Below are positions 12,423 through 19,416 of a stretch of 41,212 bases of DNA, in pieces; the first letter of the stretch is position 1; every line of letters starts with the position of its first letter. A program made the translations under genes and the position numbers. The DNA comes from a virus: positions 1 through 41,212 of IMG/VR virus record IMGVR_UViG_3300010354_000009, one strand, 5' to 3'. The notes under the pieces were generated by a model. It did no database searches, was not told the DNA's origin, and saw only the letters and a program-made list of their open reading frames with translations.

Positions 12423-13234
12423 GCGATCATCTCCTCTTGAATACCGGAATTAGTGTGCTGGTGTGTGTAAGCGTGGCAGTGCTGCTTCACCCCGCACGAT
12501 CCGCACAGGATCGACAGGTGCGGGATGTACAGCTCGTTGTCAATCAGGATCCGTGCCTTGCGCAGCATGTCCTCAATCTGCTCGTCGCTGCGCCACAGGT
12601 GGTGGATCGTGGACAAGGTGCCCTGTCGGGCCATCCAGTACGCCCCGTAGTGGGCCTGCAGGCCCAGCGTGGACTGCAGGGCGTACCGGTAGTAGTCCAT
12701 CTGCAGGCTGGACGGGGGAGTGTTCCGCCCAGTCTTCAAGTCCACGATCAACAGGTCACCGGTCGTGGCGTCCACGAACACTCGGTCAATGAACCCTTTG
12801 AGTTCCACCTGGTCCGCGGTCAACGCCCCCACGGACACCTCGATCGCGGGTCTTCCGTTCAGGTCAAGGATCTGCAGGTTGAGGTTCGTCAGCCGCCAGT
12901 CAATCCATGCCTGTACGAACTTCGGTCCGTTGTCCCGCCACCACGTCTCGTCCTCCCCATTCGGGTAGTCCTTCGTGGCACGACCCGATGTGCGGAGGAG
13001 GGACAGATCCTCAACTGAACTTTGGCTCAGACCGTAGTCAAACGACTCAGTGAACAAGTCGGCTGCAGTTGCGTCAATCGCTCCCTTGTCCCACGCCTCC
13101 GTGGCAGAGTGGACAGCGGTGCCACCGATGAGCCACCACGCGGGATCCTCAGGGATCCCCTCGATGCGGGTCAGGCGGTACTTCTCACCGCACGTGAGCA
13201 GGGTCTCCACCTGCGAGTAGGACAAATGACTCAT
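12419..13234 (-). CDS. Cas4/RecB-like PD-(D/E)XK exonuclease
   Basis: 271 aa starting at MSHLSYSQVETLLTCGEKYRLTR, the ATG overlapping the upstream stop. Nuclease motifs are present in order: GTAVHSATEAW (G-x3-H), GFIDRVFVDATTGDLLIVDLKTGRN (D ... D-x-K), and LQMDYYRYAL (Q-x3-Y). An N-terminal Cys (TCGEKY) and a C-terminal CGSCGVKQHC cluster could hold a 4Fe-4S cluster as in Cas4 and AddB. The family processes DNA ends, typically 5'-3' degradation before annealing recombination. Length fits the family. Confidence 0.85.
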   Translation of the reverse strand: MSHLSYSQVETLLTCGEKYRLTRIEGIPEDPAWWLIGGTAVHSATEAWDKGAIDATAADLFTESFDYGLSQSSVEDLSLLRTSGRATKDYPNGEDETWWRDNGPKFVQAWIDWRLTNLNLQILDLNGRPAIEVSVGALTADQVELKGFIDRVFVDATTGDLLIVDLKTGRNTPPSSLQMDYYRYALQSTLGLQAHYGAYWMARQGTLSTIHHLWRSDEQIEDMLRKARILIDNELYIPHLSILCGSCGVKQHCHAYTHQHTNSGIQEEMIA

Positions 13235-13434
13235 TGTGAGTCCCCTACCGTAAGGTCCACATCGGCGAACGCAAAACGCCAAGTGTGCGTGTCGTCGTCC
13301 TCCAGCGTGTAATCAAGGATTTCCAACGGCCCCTCAATCTGGTAGTCCGAGACGAGCTGGAGCCACTCGTCAAGGTCCGGTTCGCCGTGGCTGATCACGG
13401 TCAATGTCCGGTCAGTGATGGTGATGTTGATCAT
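13231..13434 (-). CDS. Small acidic protein, first gene of leftward operon
   Basis: 67 aa, beta-rich and acidic (MINITITDRTLTVISHGEPDLDEWLQLVSDYQIEGPLEILDYTLEDDDTHTWRFAFADVDLTVGDSQ). ATG is preceded by GAGGGGGAA. It is the first coding sequence after the control region 13435-13660, so it should be expressed at the highest early level. The compact size and charge resemble DNA-mimic-like or inhibitor proteins, but that is only an impression. No family is recognised. Confidence 0.7.
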   Translation of the reverse strand: MINITITDRTLTVISHGEPDLDEWLQLVSDYQIEGPLEILDYTLEDDDTHTWRFAFADVDLTVGDSQ

Positions 13435-13498
13435 GGGTTCCCCCTCAGGTGCCCAGTATTGTGACAGTCCACCGAGGGTGTTTGCAAGGACCGCCCTG

Positions 13499-13535
13499 CG
13501 GCGTGTCGCGAAGTCTGCTGGACGGCGACACGCCG
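13499..13535. repeat. 11-bp inverted repeat in early leader
   Basis: Perfect arms CGGCGTGTCGC (13499-13509) and GCGACACGCCG (13525-13535) with a 15-nt loop, in the untranslated region upstream of the first leftward gene. On the minus strand it would form a stable hairpin about 65 nt before the ATG. It may be an operator or a leader RNA hairpin. A TTGCAA at 13482-13487 on the minus strand is a possible -35 element. Confidence 0.6.
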
Positions 13536-13588
13536 TGTCTGGGTTTTGAGGGAGTCTCTTGCATTGGCGACGATCGTGGGCTACAACC

Positions 13589-13660
13589 TACGTAACGTTG
13601 TAATAACTACACTGGAAAATACGTAGTACACGTAGTATGTGTTTAGTACGTAACGTAATA
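13589..13660. promoter_or_regulatory. AT-rich iteron-like control region
   Basis: Contains two copies of TACGTAACGT followed by TAATA (13589-13605 with TTG inserted; 13647-13660), and between them a direct repeat ACGTAGTA twice (13621-13628 and 13630-13637). It is far richer in A+T than flanking coding sequence. It lies between the terminator of the HTH gene and the leftward operon, so it is the best place for the early leftward promoter and for binding of the HTH protein. An iteron-type replication function is also possible. Confidence 0.5.
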
Positions 13661-13690
13661 AGAGCCGGGGCTTTTAAGAGCCCCGGCTCT
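13661..13690. terminator. Strong bidirectional hairpin terminator after HTH gene
   Basis: Perfect 12-bp stem AGAGCCGGGGCT/AGCCCCGGCTCT with loop TTTAAG, followed on the minus strand by TATTACGTTACG. It sits 23 bp after the HTH gene stop and separates it from the leftward operon. The U-run is short, but stem stability is very high. Confidence 0.7.
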
Positions 13691-13713
13691 ACTACTACCG
13701 TTAACGATACGTA

Positions 13714-14190
13714 CTAGCTCTGACGGTTGCCGCGGGCTTTACCCGCGGCCATACGCAACGACTTTTTCCGAATCGGGATCTTGCCCCGGTGATCCTTATA
13801 CCGTTTTGAGATGTAGTGAAACCCTCGATTGTCGTCGTAGTCGTACCCGACGATCAGCTTCTTCTCATCCAACTGCCGAAGCCACGAGGTCAATTCCTCG
13901 GTCTCCCGAGCCGTCAGATCCCTGCCCTGGTTCCGCTTCCCCAGAAGCCGCAGCATCCGCACCGGCTGGGCCGTCACGTGCCGAGGGTTGATCCGCCACG
14001 GGATCTCGTCCTGATACCGCGGAGCATCCTCCGAGAGGCCGTAGCGGACCATTGCGTTGGCGATCGCTGACCGAGTCACCCGCTGCCCAAACTCCTTCTC
14101 GGTCAGCTCAACCATCTCAGCCTGCGTGTACCCCGCGTCCCGCCACCGCCGCAGCACGTCCTTGCTGGGTGTCCGTGTAGGTGGTGCCAT
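13714..14190 (-). CDS. Helix-turn-helix regulator (candidate repressor)
   Basis: 158 aa, ATG start. Residues ~8-50 (SKDVLRRWRDAGYTQAEMVELTEKEFGQRVTRSAIANAMVRYGLSED) form an HTH of the kind that recognises DNA in phage regulators. The middle region contains ARETEELTSWLRQLDEKKLIVGYDYDDNRGFHYISK, which is winged-helix-like, and the C terminus is very basic (KDHRGKIPIRKKSLRMAAGKARGNRQS). It is transcribed alone, between AT-rich repeats and the DnaA-box region, opposite the integrase. That context suits an immunity repressor or an origin-binding protein; the sequence does not distinguish them. Confidence 0.65.
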   Translation of the reverse strand: MAPPTRTPSKDVLRRWRDAGYTQAEMVELTEKEFGQRVTRSAIANAMVRYGLSEDAPRYQDEIPWRINPRHVTAQPVRMLRLLGKRNQGRDLTARETEELTSWLRQLDEKKLIVGYDYDDNRGFHYISKRYKDHRGKIPIRKKSLRMAAGKARGNRQS

Positions 14191-14223
14191 GTCCGCGTAT
14201 CCTTTGTCTTGTGTGTACTGCCT

Positions 14224-14340
14224 TGTGGATAACTAGGTTACAGCACGTCCATGCAGCACTGTCCACATTGATGACCGGACATTGTCCACATCAAAAAACG
14301 CAAAATCCGCCCGATATGTCCGAACATATTTCAATGTTCA
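14224..14340. other. Candidate replication origin: DnaA boxes plus AT-rich repeats
   Basis: Three DnaA boxes lie within 67 bp: TGTGGATAA (14224-14232, reverse of TTATCCACA), CTGTCCACA (14259-14267) and TTGTCCACA (14282-14290, exact actinobacterial consensus). They are followed by an AT-rich stretch (14291-14340) containing overlapping inverted repeats ATATGT-4-ACATAT (14314-14329) and GAACAT-6-ATGTTC (14322-14339). This matches the layout of DnaA-dependent origins; the inverted repeats may be operators of the adjacent HTH gene. Confidence 0.5.
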
Positions 14341-14396
14341 ACTACCGCATTTCCCTCACAAAAAGCCCCAACATGGGACTTAGAAACACACTTTTG

Positions 14397-14421
14397 TGTC
14401 CGAGGGGGGAATCGAACCCTC
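14397..14421 (-). other. attP: Candidate attP core: 3' end of a class II tRNA gene
   Basis: On the minus strand the sequence reads as T-arm GAGGG-TTCGATT-CCCCC (14421-14405; one A-C mismatch) followed directly by a 7-nt acceptor strand CTCGGAC (14404-14398) and discriminator A (14397), i.e. exact tRNA spacing. A small hairpin ACAC-CGTT-GTGT (about 14428-14439) upstream resembles the long variable arm of Ser/Leu tRNAs. The rest of the tRNA is absent. It lies ~90 bp before the integrase gene, the classic attP position. Confidence 0.6.
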
Positions 14422-14446
14422 TTGCTAACACAACGGTGTGGTTCTG

Positions 14447-14476
14447 TTGACATCGGTCAATATTGACTGTCACAAT
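14447..14476 (+). promoter_or_regulatory. Putative integrase promoter
   Basis: TTGACA (14447-14452), an 18-bp spacer and CACAAT (14471-14476) form a sigma70/SigA-like promoter about 35 bp upstream of the integrase ATG. TCAC/GTGA half-sites overlap the -10 region (TCAC-AATC-GTGA, GTGA-TAT-TCAC), and CGTACCGTA nearby is a half-site of the palindrome at 39696-39712. AGGAG at 14502-14506 is the ribosome binding site. Confidence 0.5.
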
Positions 14477-14510
14477 CGTGATATTCACATCCCGTACCGT
14501 AGGAGTCACA

Positions 14511-15530
14511 ATGAGAAAGCTCATCGTCAGCGACATCCGAGACCCGTACCTGGCCCACCTCAAGGCTCGGGGACTGACCGCCGGCACCGTCAAAATGCAC
14601 CGCGTGTTCCTCAACCGGTGGGTCGCCATCGTGGGGGACACCCGAGTGGACCTCATTAAGCCGCACCACGTCGAGACGTTCTTCGCCGGGGGAGGGTGGT
14701 CTGGCACCACCCAGAACTTGTACCTGTCCGTCCTGCGTGGCTGGATCGCGTGGCTGCACCGCCACGGTCACCTGCCCCGCCACATGGATCCCACCGAAGG
14801 GTGGCGCAACGTCCGCACCGAAACCAAGGAGCAGTTCTGGCTGCCCGTGGACGAGTTCAGCGCCCTGCTGGACGCCGCCGACAACCCCCGCGACCGGGCC
14901 GTCATCGCGATCGGCCTGTACACGTTCCTGCGCGGCAGCGAGGTCGCGTCCCTGCGACTGCAGGACGTGGACTTTGACCGCAACACGATCAGCGTGTACC
15001 GGTGGAAAACCAAGGAAGCCGACGTGATGCCGATGTGCGTGGAGCTTCGGGAGGAACTGGAGCGGTGGATCAAGGAGTACAAGCGGCTCATGGTGTTCAA
15101 CCTGGTCCCCGAGTGGTATCTGGTTCCCACCCGCAAGCCGGTCACCGACCCGCACACCGCGAAGTACACCCGCACCATCGAGGCCGAACTGCTGCCCACG
15201 ACGAAATTGTTCAAGCCGTACGAGTGCGTGAAACGTGCCCTTGAGGCACTGGGCTACGACCCGAAGGGGACCGGTGCGCACTCCCTTCGCAGGGCAGGCG
15301 CGAGGGCGCTTTTTGACCGGCTCCGGTCGGAGGGCTACGACGGTGCCCTGCGTCGCGTGTCAGCCATGCTCGGACACAAGGACACCAAGACGACTGAGAT
15401 CTACCTCGGCCTGTCGCTGGAACGGCAGCAGCGTAACGAGCTGCTCGCCGGTCAAGTGATGTTCCCCGCCCAGCGACGCACCGCTAAAGTGGTGGCCCTC
15501 AAGGAGGTAAAGAGTGGCAACCGTGGCTAG
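14511..15530 (+). CDS. int: Tyrosine recombinase / phage integrase
   Basis: 339 aa, with the ATG chosen for its AGGAG 5-8 bases upstream (an in-frame earlier start at 14463 lies inside the promoter). The N-terminal SAM-like core-binding domain spans roughly residues 1-90 (VSDIRDPYLAHLKARGLTAGTVKMHRVFLNRW). The catalytic domain has the box I Arg in FLRGSEVASL, HSLRRAG (H-x-L-R), LGHKDTKTT (GH) and the nucleophile in EIYLGLS. All catalytic residues are visible. There is no arm-binding domain of obvious length, so it is a short integrase. With the tRNA fragment upstream it would integrate by site-specific recombination. The next gene overlaps its 3' end. Confidence 0.93.
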   Translation: MRKLIVSDIRDPYLAHLKARGLTAGTVKMHRVFLNRWVAIVGDTRVDLIKPHHVETFFAGGGWSGTTQNLYLSVLRGWIAWLHRHGHLPRHMDPTEGWRNVRTETKEQFWLPVDEFSALLDAADNPRDRAVIAIGLYTFLRGSEVASLRLQDVDFDRNTISVYRWKTKEADVMPMCVELREELERWIKEYKRLMVFNLVPEWYLVPTRKPVTDPHTAKYTRTIEAELLPTTKLFKPYECVKRALEALGYDPKGTGAHSLRRAGARALFDRLRSEGYDGALRRVSAMLGHKDTKTTEIYLGLSLERQQRNELLAGQVMFPAQRRTAKVVALKEVKSGNRG

Positions 15531-15753
15531 GAAGGTCTGCGACCGCTGTCGCAACGCCAGCAGCGTGGACGTGATGATGGTCGTCTACAAGTACCAGGAC
15601 TCCTCCCCGTGGGAGGTGGACTTGTGCGCTGACTGCTATGAGGATCTTCTCGGATCCCTGCGCAAGGTGTCCCGTCCGGCGAAGCGGGCGAACGTGAAGC
15701 CCCAGTACCGGATGACGGAGACGATCCTGACCCCAGAGCAGCTCGGGGACTGA
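15514..15753 (+). CDS. Zinc-ribbon protein following integrase
   Basis: 79 aa from a GTG overlapping the integrase, preceded by AAGGAGG. CDRCRNASSVDVMMVVYKYQDSSPWEVDLCADCYEDLLGSL gives a C-x2-C ... C-x2-C zinc ribbon in a small beta hairpin; the rest is basic (RKVSRPAKRANVKP). Similar small zinc proteins occur in actinobacteria next to Lsr2-like genes. Co-transcription with the integrase suggests a directionality (excisionase-like) or lysogenic role, but it has no typical Xis winged helix. Confidence 0.65.
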   Translation: MATVARKVCDRCRNASSVDVMMVVYKYQDSSPWEVDLCADCYEDLLGSLRKVSRPAKRANVKPQYRMTETILTPEQLGD

Positions 15754-15785
15754 AAGCCCTCAGAGCCGTTTTAAGGCACGAGAAA

Positions 15786-15821
15786 AACCCCCCTGCCCGT
15801 TGACTCTAGGCAGGGGGGTTT
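15786..15821. terminator. Bidirectional rho-independent terminator
   Basis: AAAAACCCCCCTGCC ... GGCAGGGGGGTTT forms an 11-bp stem with an 11-nt loop and U-runs on both strands. It separates the rightward integrase unit from the leftward late operon that ends at 15884. The remaining gap 15822-15883 shows no feature. Confidence 0.85.
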
Positions 15822-15883
15822 CGTGTCTCAGAATGGCTGGAATCGCCCCTATGGGGCCTTCTACGGCGTAGTGTGAGTATCGG

Positions 15884-16393
15884 CTAGGACGGGGCGGAAG
15901 TGCCGTCCGACTTAATGCCCAGTCGCTTGATCTCCGCTAGGACCGCAGCCGTGCCCACCCCGTGCTTGAACGTGTAGTGCATCGGGTCAAGAAACCGCGT
16001 GTACGTGATGCCGGCCTCAAGCAGCCGGTACTTCTTCAGCAGGCGCTTCAGGCGGGCGTACTTCACCGGGTTCTTCAGCCACCAAGTCAGCCCATGCCCC
16101 TGCCGGCCATCAGGCCCGGTGGCATTCAGGTCCATCGCCACCCCCGCACAATGATCGGAGATCTTGTCCGTCGCGCGACCCGACCGGACCGGGGACCACC
16201 CCCAGTCATCAAACGTGCCCGTATCAATCGGGGCGATCTGCTCGTGGTACTCCGACGCGAACGCGACAAGGTACGGACCGAGCTGCTTGTGCAGCTTGAT
16301 CTTGCGGTTCGTGCCAGGAATGGTGAACGACTTCAGCTTCGTGCTCGAGCCGTCAGCGATGATCGGCCACCCATGAATCGTCTTGTCAGGCAT
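15884..16393 (-). CDS. Endolysin, peptidase M15 (D-Ala-D-Ala carboxypeptidase-like)
   Basis: 169 aa with the ATG overlapping the holin end; a longer upstream reading is not needed. Zinc site motif SDHCAGVAMDLNA at about residues 79-91 (H and D ligands), catalytic region, and DPMHYTF near residue 138 (third ligand H) identify VanY/L-Ala-D-Glu peptidase M15 enzymes. It would cleave peptidoglycan stem peptides at lysis. There is no signal peptide, so export depends on the holin-like genes directly upstream. It is the last gene of the late operon. Confidence 0.85.
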   Translation of the reverse strand: MPDKTIHGWPIIADGSSTKLKSFTIPGTNRKIKLHKQLGPYLVAFASEYHEQIAPIDTGTFDDWGWSPVRSGRATDKISDHCAGVAMDLNATGPDGRQGHGLTWWLKNPVKYARLKRLLKKYRLLEAGITYTRFLDPMHYTFKHGVGTAAVLAEIKRLGIKSDGTSAPS

Positions 16394-16568
16394 CGCTGCC
16401 CTTCGGGACGTTCGCGGCAGCCAACCCGCCCATGAACACGGCGTAGATGACGCCGGCAATCGCAATTGCCTTGTTGTCGTCAATCCACCCGAACGCCTGC
16501 GTCAACGGCACCACCGCCATGCCAACCGAGTACAGGTACTTGCGCCACTTCGCGGGGATCACGGGCAT
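16386..16568 (-). CDS. Holin-like two-TM protein
   Basis: 60 aa. Two hydrophobic spans are visible (about residues 11-27, YLYSVGMAVVPLTQAFGW; and 33-52, AIAIAGVIYAVFMGGLAAAN) with a short turn, and a basic N terminus (PAKWRKY). This is the size and layout of class II holins of actinophages. It is coupled to the endolysin gene downstream and to a second membrane protein upstream, forming a three-gene lysis cassette. Confidence 0.7.
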   Translation of the reverse strand: MPVIPAKWRKYLYSVGMAVVPLTQAFGWIDDNKAIAIAGVIYAVFMGGLAAANVPKGSDA

Positions 16569-16813
16569 TACATCAACTCCTCAACATCGGACTCCAACTG
16601 GAGCACCGCCTTCTTCAACATGGACACGTCATCCGTCAGCGCATCGACCTTCTTGTGCAGGTCATTCAGCGACTTGCCACCGTTCGCGGTGGGCTGGATC
16701 TGATACGTGAACTCGCGGATCTTCTGCTTGATGAACCACCCAAGGGCACCAAGCAGGATGCCGATGATCGTCAGGACACCAAGGACCAGACCAACGATCG
16801 CCTCCGGTGTCAT
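16568..16813 (-). CDS. Single-TM coiled-coil protein, holin-like (DUF2746-like)
   Basis: 81 aa from ATG (a GTG one codon earlier is possible). One TM helix (AIVGLVLGVLTIIGILLGALGWFIK) is followed by IQPTANGGKSLNDLHKKVDALTDDVSMLKKAVLQLESDVEEL, a short coiled coil. The NGGKSL turn followed by coiled coil resembles the actinophage DUF2746 group found in lysis cassettes. It may be a second holin, pinholin or antiholin. The stop is immediately followed by the two-TM holin. Confidence 0.7.
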   Translation of the reverse strand: MTPEAIVGLVLGVLTIIGILLGALGWFIKQKIREFTYQIQPTANGGKSLNDLHKKVDALTDDVSMLKKAVLQLESDVEELM

Positions 16814-18729
16814 CACACGAGCCTCAGCAGGATCGTGATCACACCACCATTGCCGGACACTTGACGTGTCGGCGGGTTCGTGCGGGAGTACGACACCCGC
16901 TCCACGTAGGCGGACACCAGTTCACCGGTCGTGAAGTCACGGAACTGGATCAACGCAGACGCCTGCTCCAGGGCTTTCAAAAGTTTGTACCGGGCATAGG
17001 CACCGTTCTTCGTGCCATACCGCACGCCCTGCCGGTCCACCTCAAAGTCAAAACACATCACTGGGACGGAGATCAGTTCCGTGCGAGACGGCGACGGGAT
17101 CGCCCGCACCTGATAGCCCTTGATCAGCGACGTGGCGGTCTTCGCGTCATTCGGACGCAGGCGGACCGCCAAGTAAATGTCCGGCTGCGGCGTTGCCGCC
17201 ACCGCACCCAGCGTTGACACCGCGTCAGGGATACTGGACGTGACCAGAGCAGTCGGAGCCCACGAGGAAGGGGAGCCGGAGTCTGTCGTGGACGCGAACA
17301 TCGTCGCATCCCCAGACATCAAGGTCGATCCGATCAGGCGGACATCCACCCACGACTTCGGCTCGATCGTGCCCAGTCGGATACGGCCCGTCTCAAGCCA
17401 TCCCTCGGCCACGAAATTGTCGGTCTGCTTGTAGACGCCATTCCCGCTGACCGCCATCCACAGCTTCCCTCCAGCGATCGTCACCTGCGACGCGGCACCC
17501 GTCACCCCAGACGGGGCCACCAGGTCAGGGGCAGTGGCGAACTGCAGGACCGCGTTGTTGATCGTGCGACCCAGATCAATCCGGTACAGGCCGGCACGCT
17601 GCACCCGGTCACCGACCTCGCCCTTCGTGCCCACCGTGCAGTACACGTAGGAGTCCACCGCGACCGAGTCGCGGACCCCGTCACTGGTCTCCACCAGCAG
17701 CGGACCCAGCGTCAGCGACCCATTGGATTCGATCGACGCGACCCGCACACCCTTGCTCGTACCCACGATCAGATACGAACCGATGTACGAGTACAGGGAG
17801 TACACCAGTTCGGTACGGGGCATGTCCGCCACGATCGTCGGCACATCCAACGTCACCGTCGTCGTGGTCGTCGCGATCGTGACCCGCTCAATCGTGGACG
17901 TGTCCCCGACATAACCGGACAGATATATCGCGGACGGTCCCTCAGAAATGTCCGTCCACGTCCAGCCCGTCGGGCGAGCCGTGCCAGAATCCAGAGCCGT
18001 CGGCAGGGACGGACCCGTGCCCGTCAGCTCGTACACGGCCTTGCCGACCGTCGCCATGAGGCGGGACTTCACCCACCGGATCAGCGTCGTGTCCCCGGTA
18101 TTCCAGATCTTGCTCCCAGCACCCGTGGGCAGGGAGCCCTTGTAGATGCCGGTGGAGTCCGCGACGTAGTAGTTCGCGCCATCGGTCGTGATCGACGTGA
18201 TCGTGCCCGTGCCACCCCACGACACCGCCGACGCGGACCCCGACGACGGCACGTACGTGAGCGTCGCGTTCGCGGCGTGCAGCACCCCGGTGTTCACGCC
18301 CAGCAGATGCTGGGTCGTGGCGGACGCCGACAGGGCGGACGCGGTGGAGTTCAGCAGCGACAGCTCACTGGGATTCCACACGTTGATGCCACCACTGGTG
18401 GTGTAGCGGAACCGTGCCTCCTGGTCGTTGATCTCCAGCGGCTCGGCAGTGCTCAGCCCACTGCCGTAATGCCACGTGGACTGCGACCGGATCCAGTACC
18501 CCGAATCCAGTGACTGCTCACCGGGATTGCGCTCATTGTCAATGCGCTGGCGACGGAACTCTGAGGTTTCCCGACGCATCGGGGAGGCGTCGGAGATGGC
18601 GAGCAGGAACGGCAGGCCACCGATCTCCACGTCCCACCTGATCGAGGTGGGCACGAGCGCACCGCTGGAGCCGGTCAGGGTCAAGCCCAGCTCGGACAGC
18701 GTCTCCTCAGTAATGTCGTAATACGGCAC
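16813..18729 (-). CDS. Large tail protein, beta-propeller-like
   Basis: 638 aa from GTG with GGAG upstream. Repeated short beta motifs (e.g. SSGSASAVSWGGTGTITSITTDGANYYVADSTGIYKGSLP, KLWMAVSGNGVYKQTD, SYLIVGTSKGVRVASIESNG) are typical of beta-propeller or tubular tail proteins. The N-terminal ~100 residues (VPTSIRWDVEIGGLPFLLAISDASPMRRETSEFRRQRIDN) could dock it to the tail. Location near the lysis genes at the end of the tail module fits a minor tail protein or receptor-binding component. A hairpin terminator at 18749-18767 partly isolates it from upstream genes. Confidence 0.7.
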   Translation of the reverse strand: MPYYDITEETLSELGLTLTGSSGALVPTSIRWDVEIGGLPFLLAISDASPMRRETSEFRRQRIDNERNPGEQSLDSGYWIRSQSTWHYGSGLSTAEPLEINDQEARFRYTTSGGINVWNPSELSLLNSTASALSASATTQHLLGVNTGVLHAANATLTYVPSSGSASAVSWGGTGTITSITTDGANYYVADSTGIYKGSLPTGAGSKIWNTGDTTLIRWVKSRLMATVGKAVYELTGTGPSLPTALDSGTARPTGWTWTDISEGPSAIYLSGYVGDTSTIERVTIATTTTTVTLDVPTIVADMPRTELVYSLYSYIGSYLIVGTSKGVRVASIESNGSLTLGPLLVETSDGVRDSVAVDSYVYCTVGTKGEVGDRVQRAGLYRIDLGRTINNAVLQFATAPDLVAPSGVTGAASQVTIAGGKLWMAVSGNGVYKQTDNFVAEGWLETGRIRLGTIEPKSWVDVRLIGSTLMSGDATMFASTTDSGSPSSWAPTALVTSSIPDAVSTLGAVAATPQPDIYLAVRLRPNDAKTATSLIKGYQVRAIPSPSRTELISVPVMCFDFEVDRQGVRYGTKNGAYARYKLLKALEQASALIQFRDFTTGELVSAYVERVSYSRTNPPTRQVSGNGGVITILLRLV

Positions 18730-18748
18730 TCATGCTCCAAAAGGAAAA

Positions 18749-18767
18749 CCCCGCGAAGCTCGCGGGG
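18749..18767 (-). terminator. Intrinsic terminator within late operon
   Basis: Perfect 8-bp stem CCCCGCGA/TCGCGGGG with 3-nt loop, followed on the minus strand by TTTTCCTTTT. It lies between the stop at 18818 and the GTG at 18729 and would reduce readthrough into the tail-fibre-like and lysis genes, so these may be set at a lower level or require antitermination. Confidence 0.75.
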
Positions 18768-18817
18768 TCGGTCTGACCAGGTACAGGTGGGGGACTTGCC
18801 GAGTTATTCGCTGCCGG

Positions 18818-19066
18818 TCAGGCAGCCGGTGCAGCCTCCGCGACCGGGGACTTGAACTCCACCCCGTCCCACGAGTCACCAACCACCGGGGTCTTACCCC
18901 GATATGCGCCTGTAGGGCTGAACTGACGCCACTCACCAAGCACACCAATGGCATTCGGCAGATCATCGTTGTAGTTGGTTTCAGCGTTATCAGTCGTATC
19001 AAACGTCGTGGTAATCATTTGAGTGACAACCATGTTCTCAATCTGAGCAAAGCATGAGTTTGGCAT
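18818..19066 (-). CDS. Small late protein, unknown
   Basis: 82 aa, ATG with TAGGAG upstream. The sequence MPNSCFAQIENMVVTQMITTTFDTTDNAETNYNDDLPNAIGVLGEWRQFSPTGAYRGKTPVVGDSWDGVEFKSPVAEAAPAA has a repeated Thr/Asn-rich beta character and resembles short proteins that phages of aquatic bacteria encode next to tail fibres (my recollection, not a search). It ends before the intrinsic terminator. Function unknown. Confidence 0.6.
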   Translation of the reverse strand: MPNSCFAQIENMVVTQMITTTFDTTDNAETNYNDDLPNAIGVLGEWRQFSPTGAYRGKTPVVGDSWDGVEFKSPVAEAAPAA

Positions 19067-19074
19067 CGTAACTC

Positions 19075-19416
19075 CTATGCGGATTTAGCAGGCTCGTATG
19101 GATATGGAACTTTCAACTCGCGTAAATACGACTCTAAACGGCTATTCGCCATTGGTCCTTCGTACTCTTGAATGAGATGACCCCGTTCAACAACGATGTA
19201 CAACTCACCGTGCGGCATGAAAGCGGCATAGACGCCAAACGGCCCACCGTTTTCAATGATGACTTCCCATAGGTCAACATCTTCAATTCGCATAGGACGG
19301 TTCTCTGTCCACGGAATGAGCGGTGGAAACGCAAGATGCGGCGCGTCCATCATGTTCGGATCAAAGTATTCGCCTGCATCCGAAAAGATATTGACGGTGG
19401 TCTTGAAACGAGCCAT
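19075..19416 (-). CDS. Conserved hypothetical tail-region protein
   Basis: 113 aa. MARFKTTVNIFSDAGEYFDPNMMDAPHLAFPPLIPWTENRPMRIEDVDLWEVIIENGGPFGVYAAFMPHGELYIVVE looks like a compact alpha/beta protein; the MARFKTTVNIF start and the DVDLWEVI segment recall a family I associate with aquatic podoviruses and siphoviruses, from memory only. The ATG overlaps the glycine-rich protein's stop. A tail assembly or chaperone role is plausible. Confidence 0.6.
   Translation of the reverse strand: MARFKTTVNIFSDAGEYFDPNMMDAPHLAFPPLIPWTENRPMRIEDVDLWEVIIENGGPFGVYAAFMPHGELYIVVERGHLIQEYEGPMANSRLESYLRELKVPYPYEPAKSA

Noticed and set aside
14463-14510. Upstream in-frame start of the integrase
   Set aside because: It would overlap the promoter -10 and lacks a ribosome binding site; the ATG at 14511 has AGGAG.
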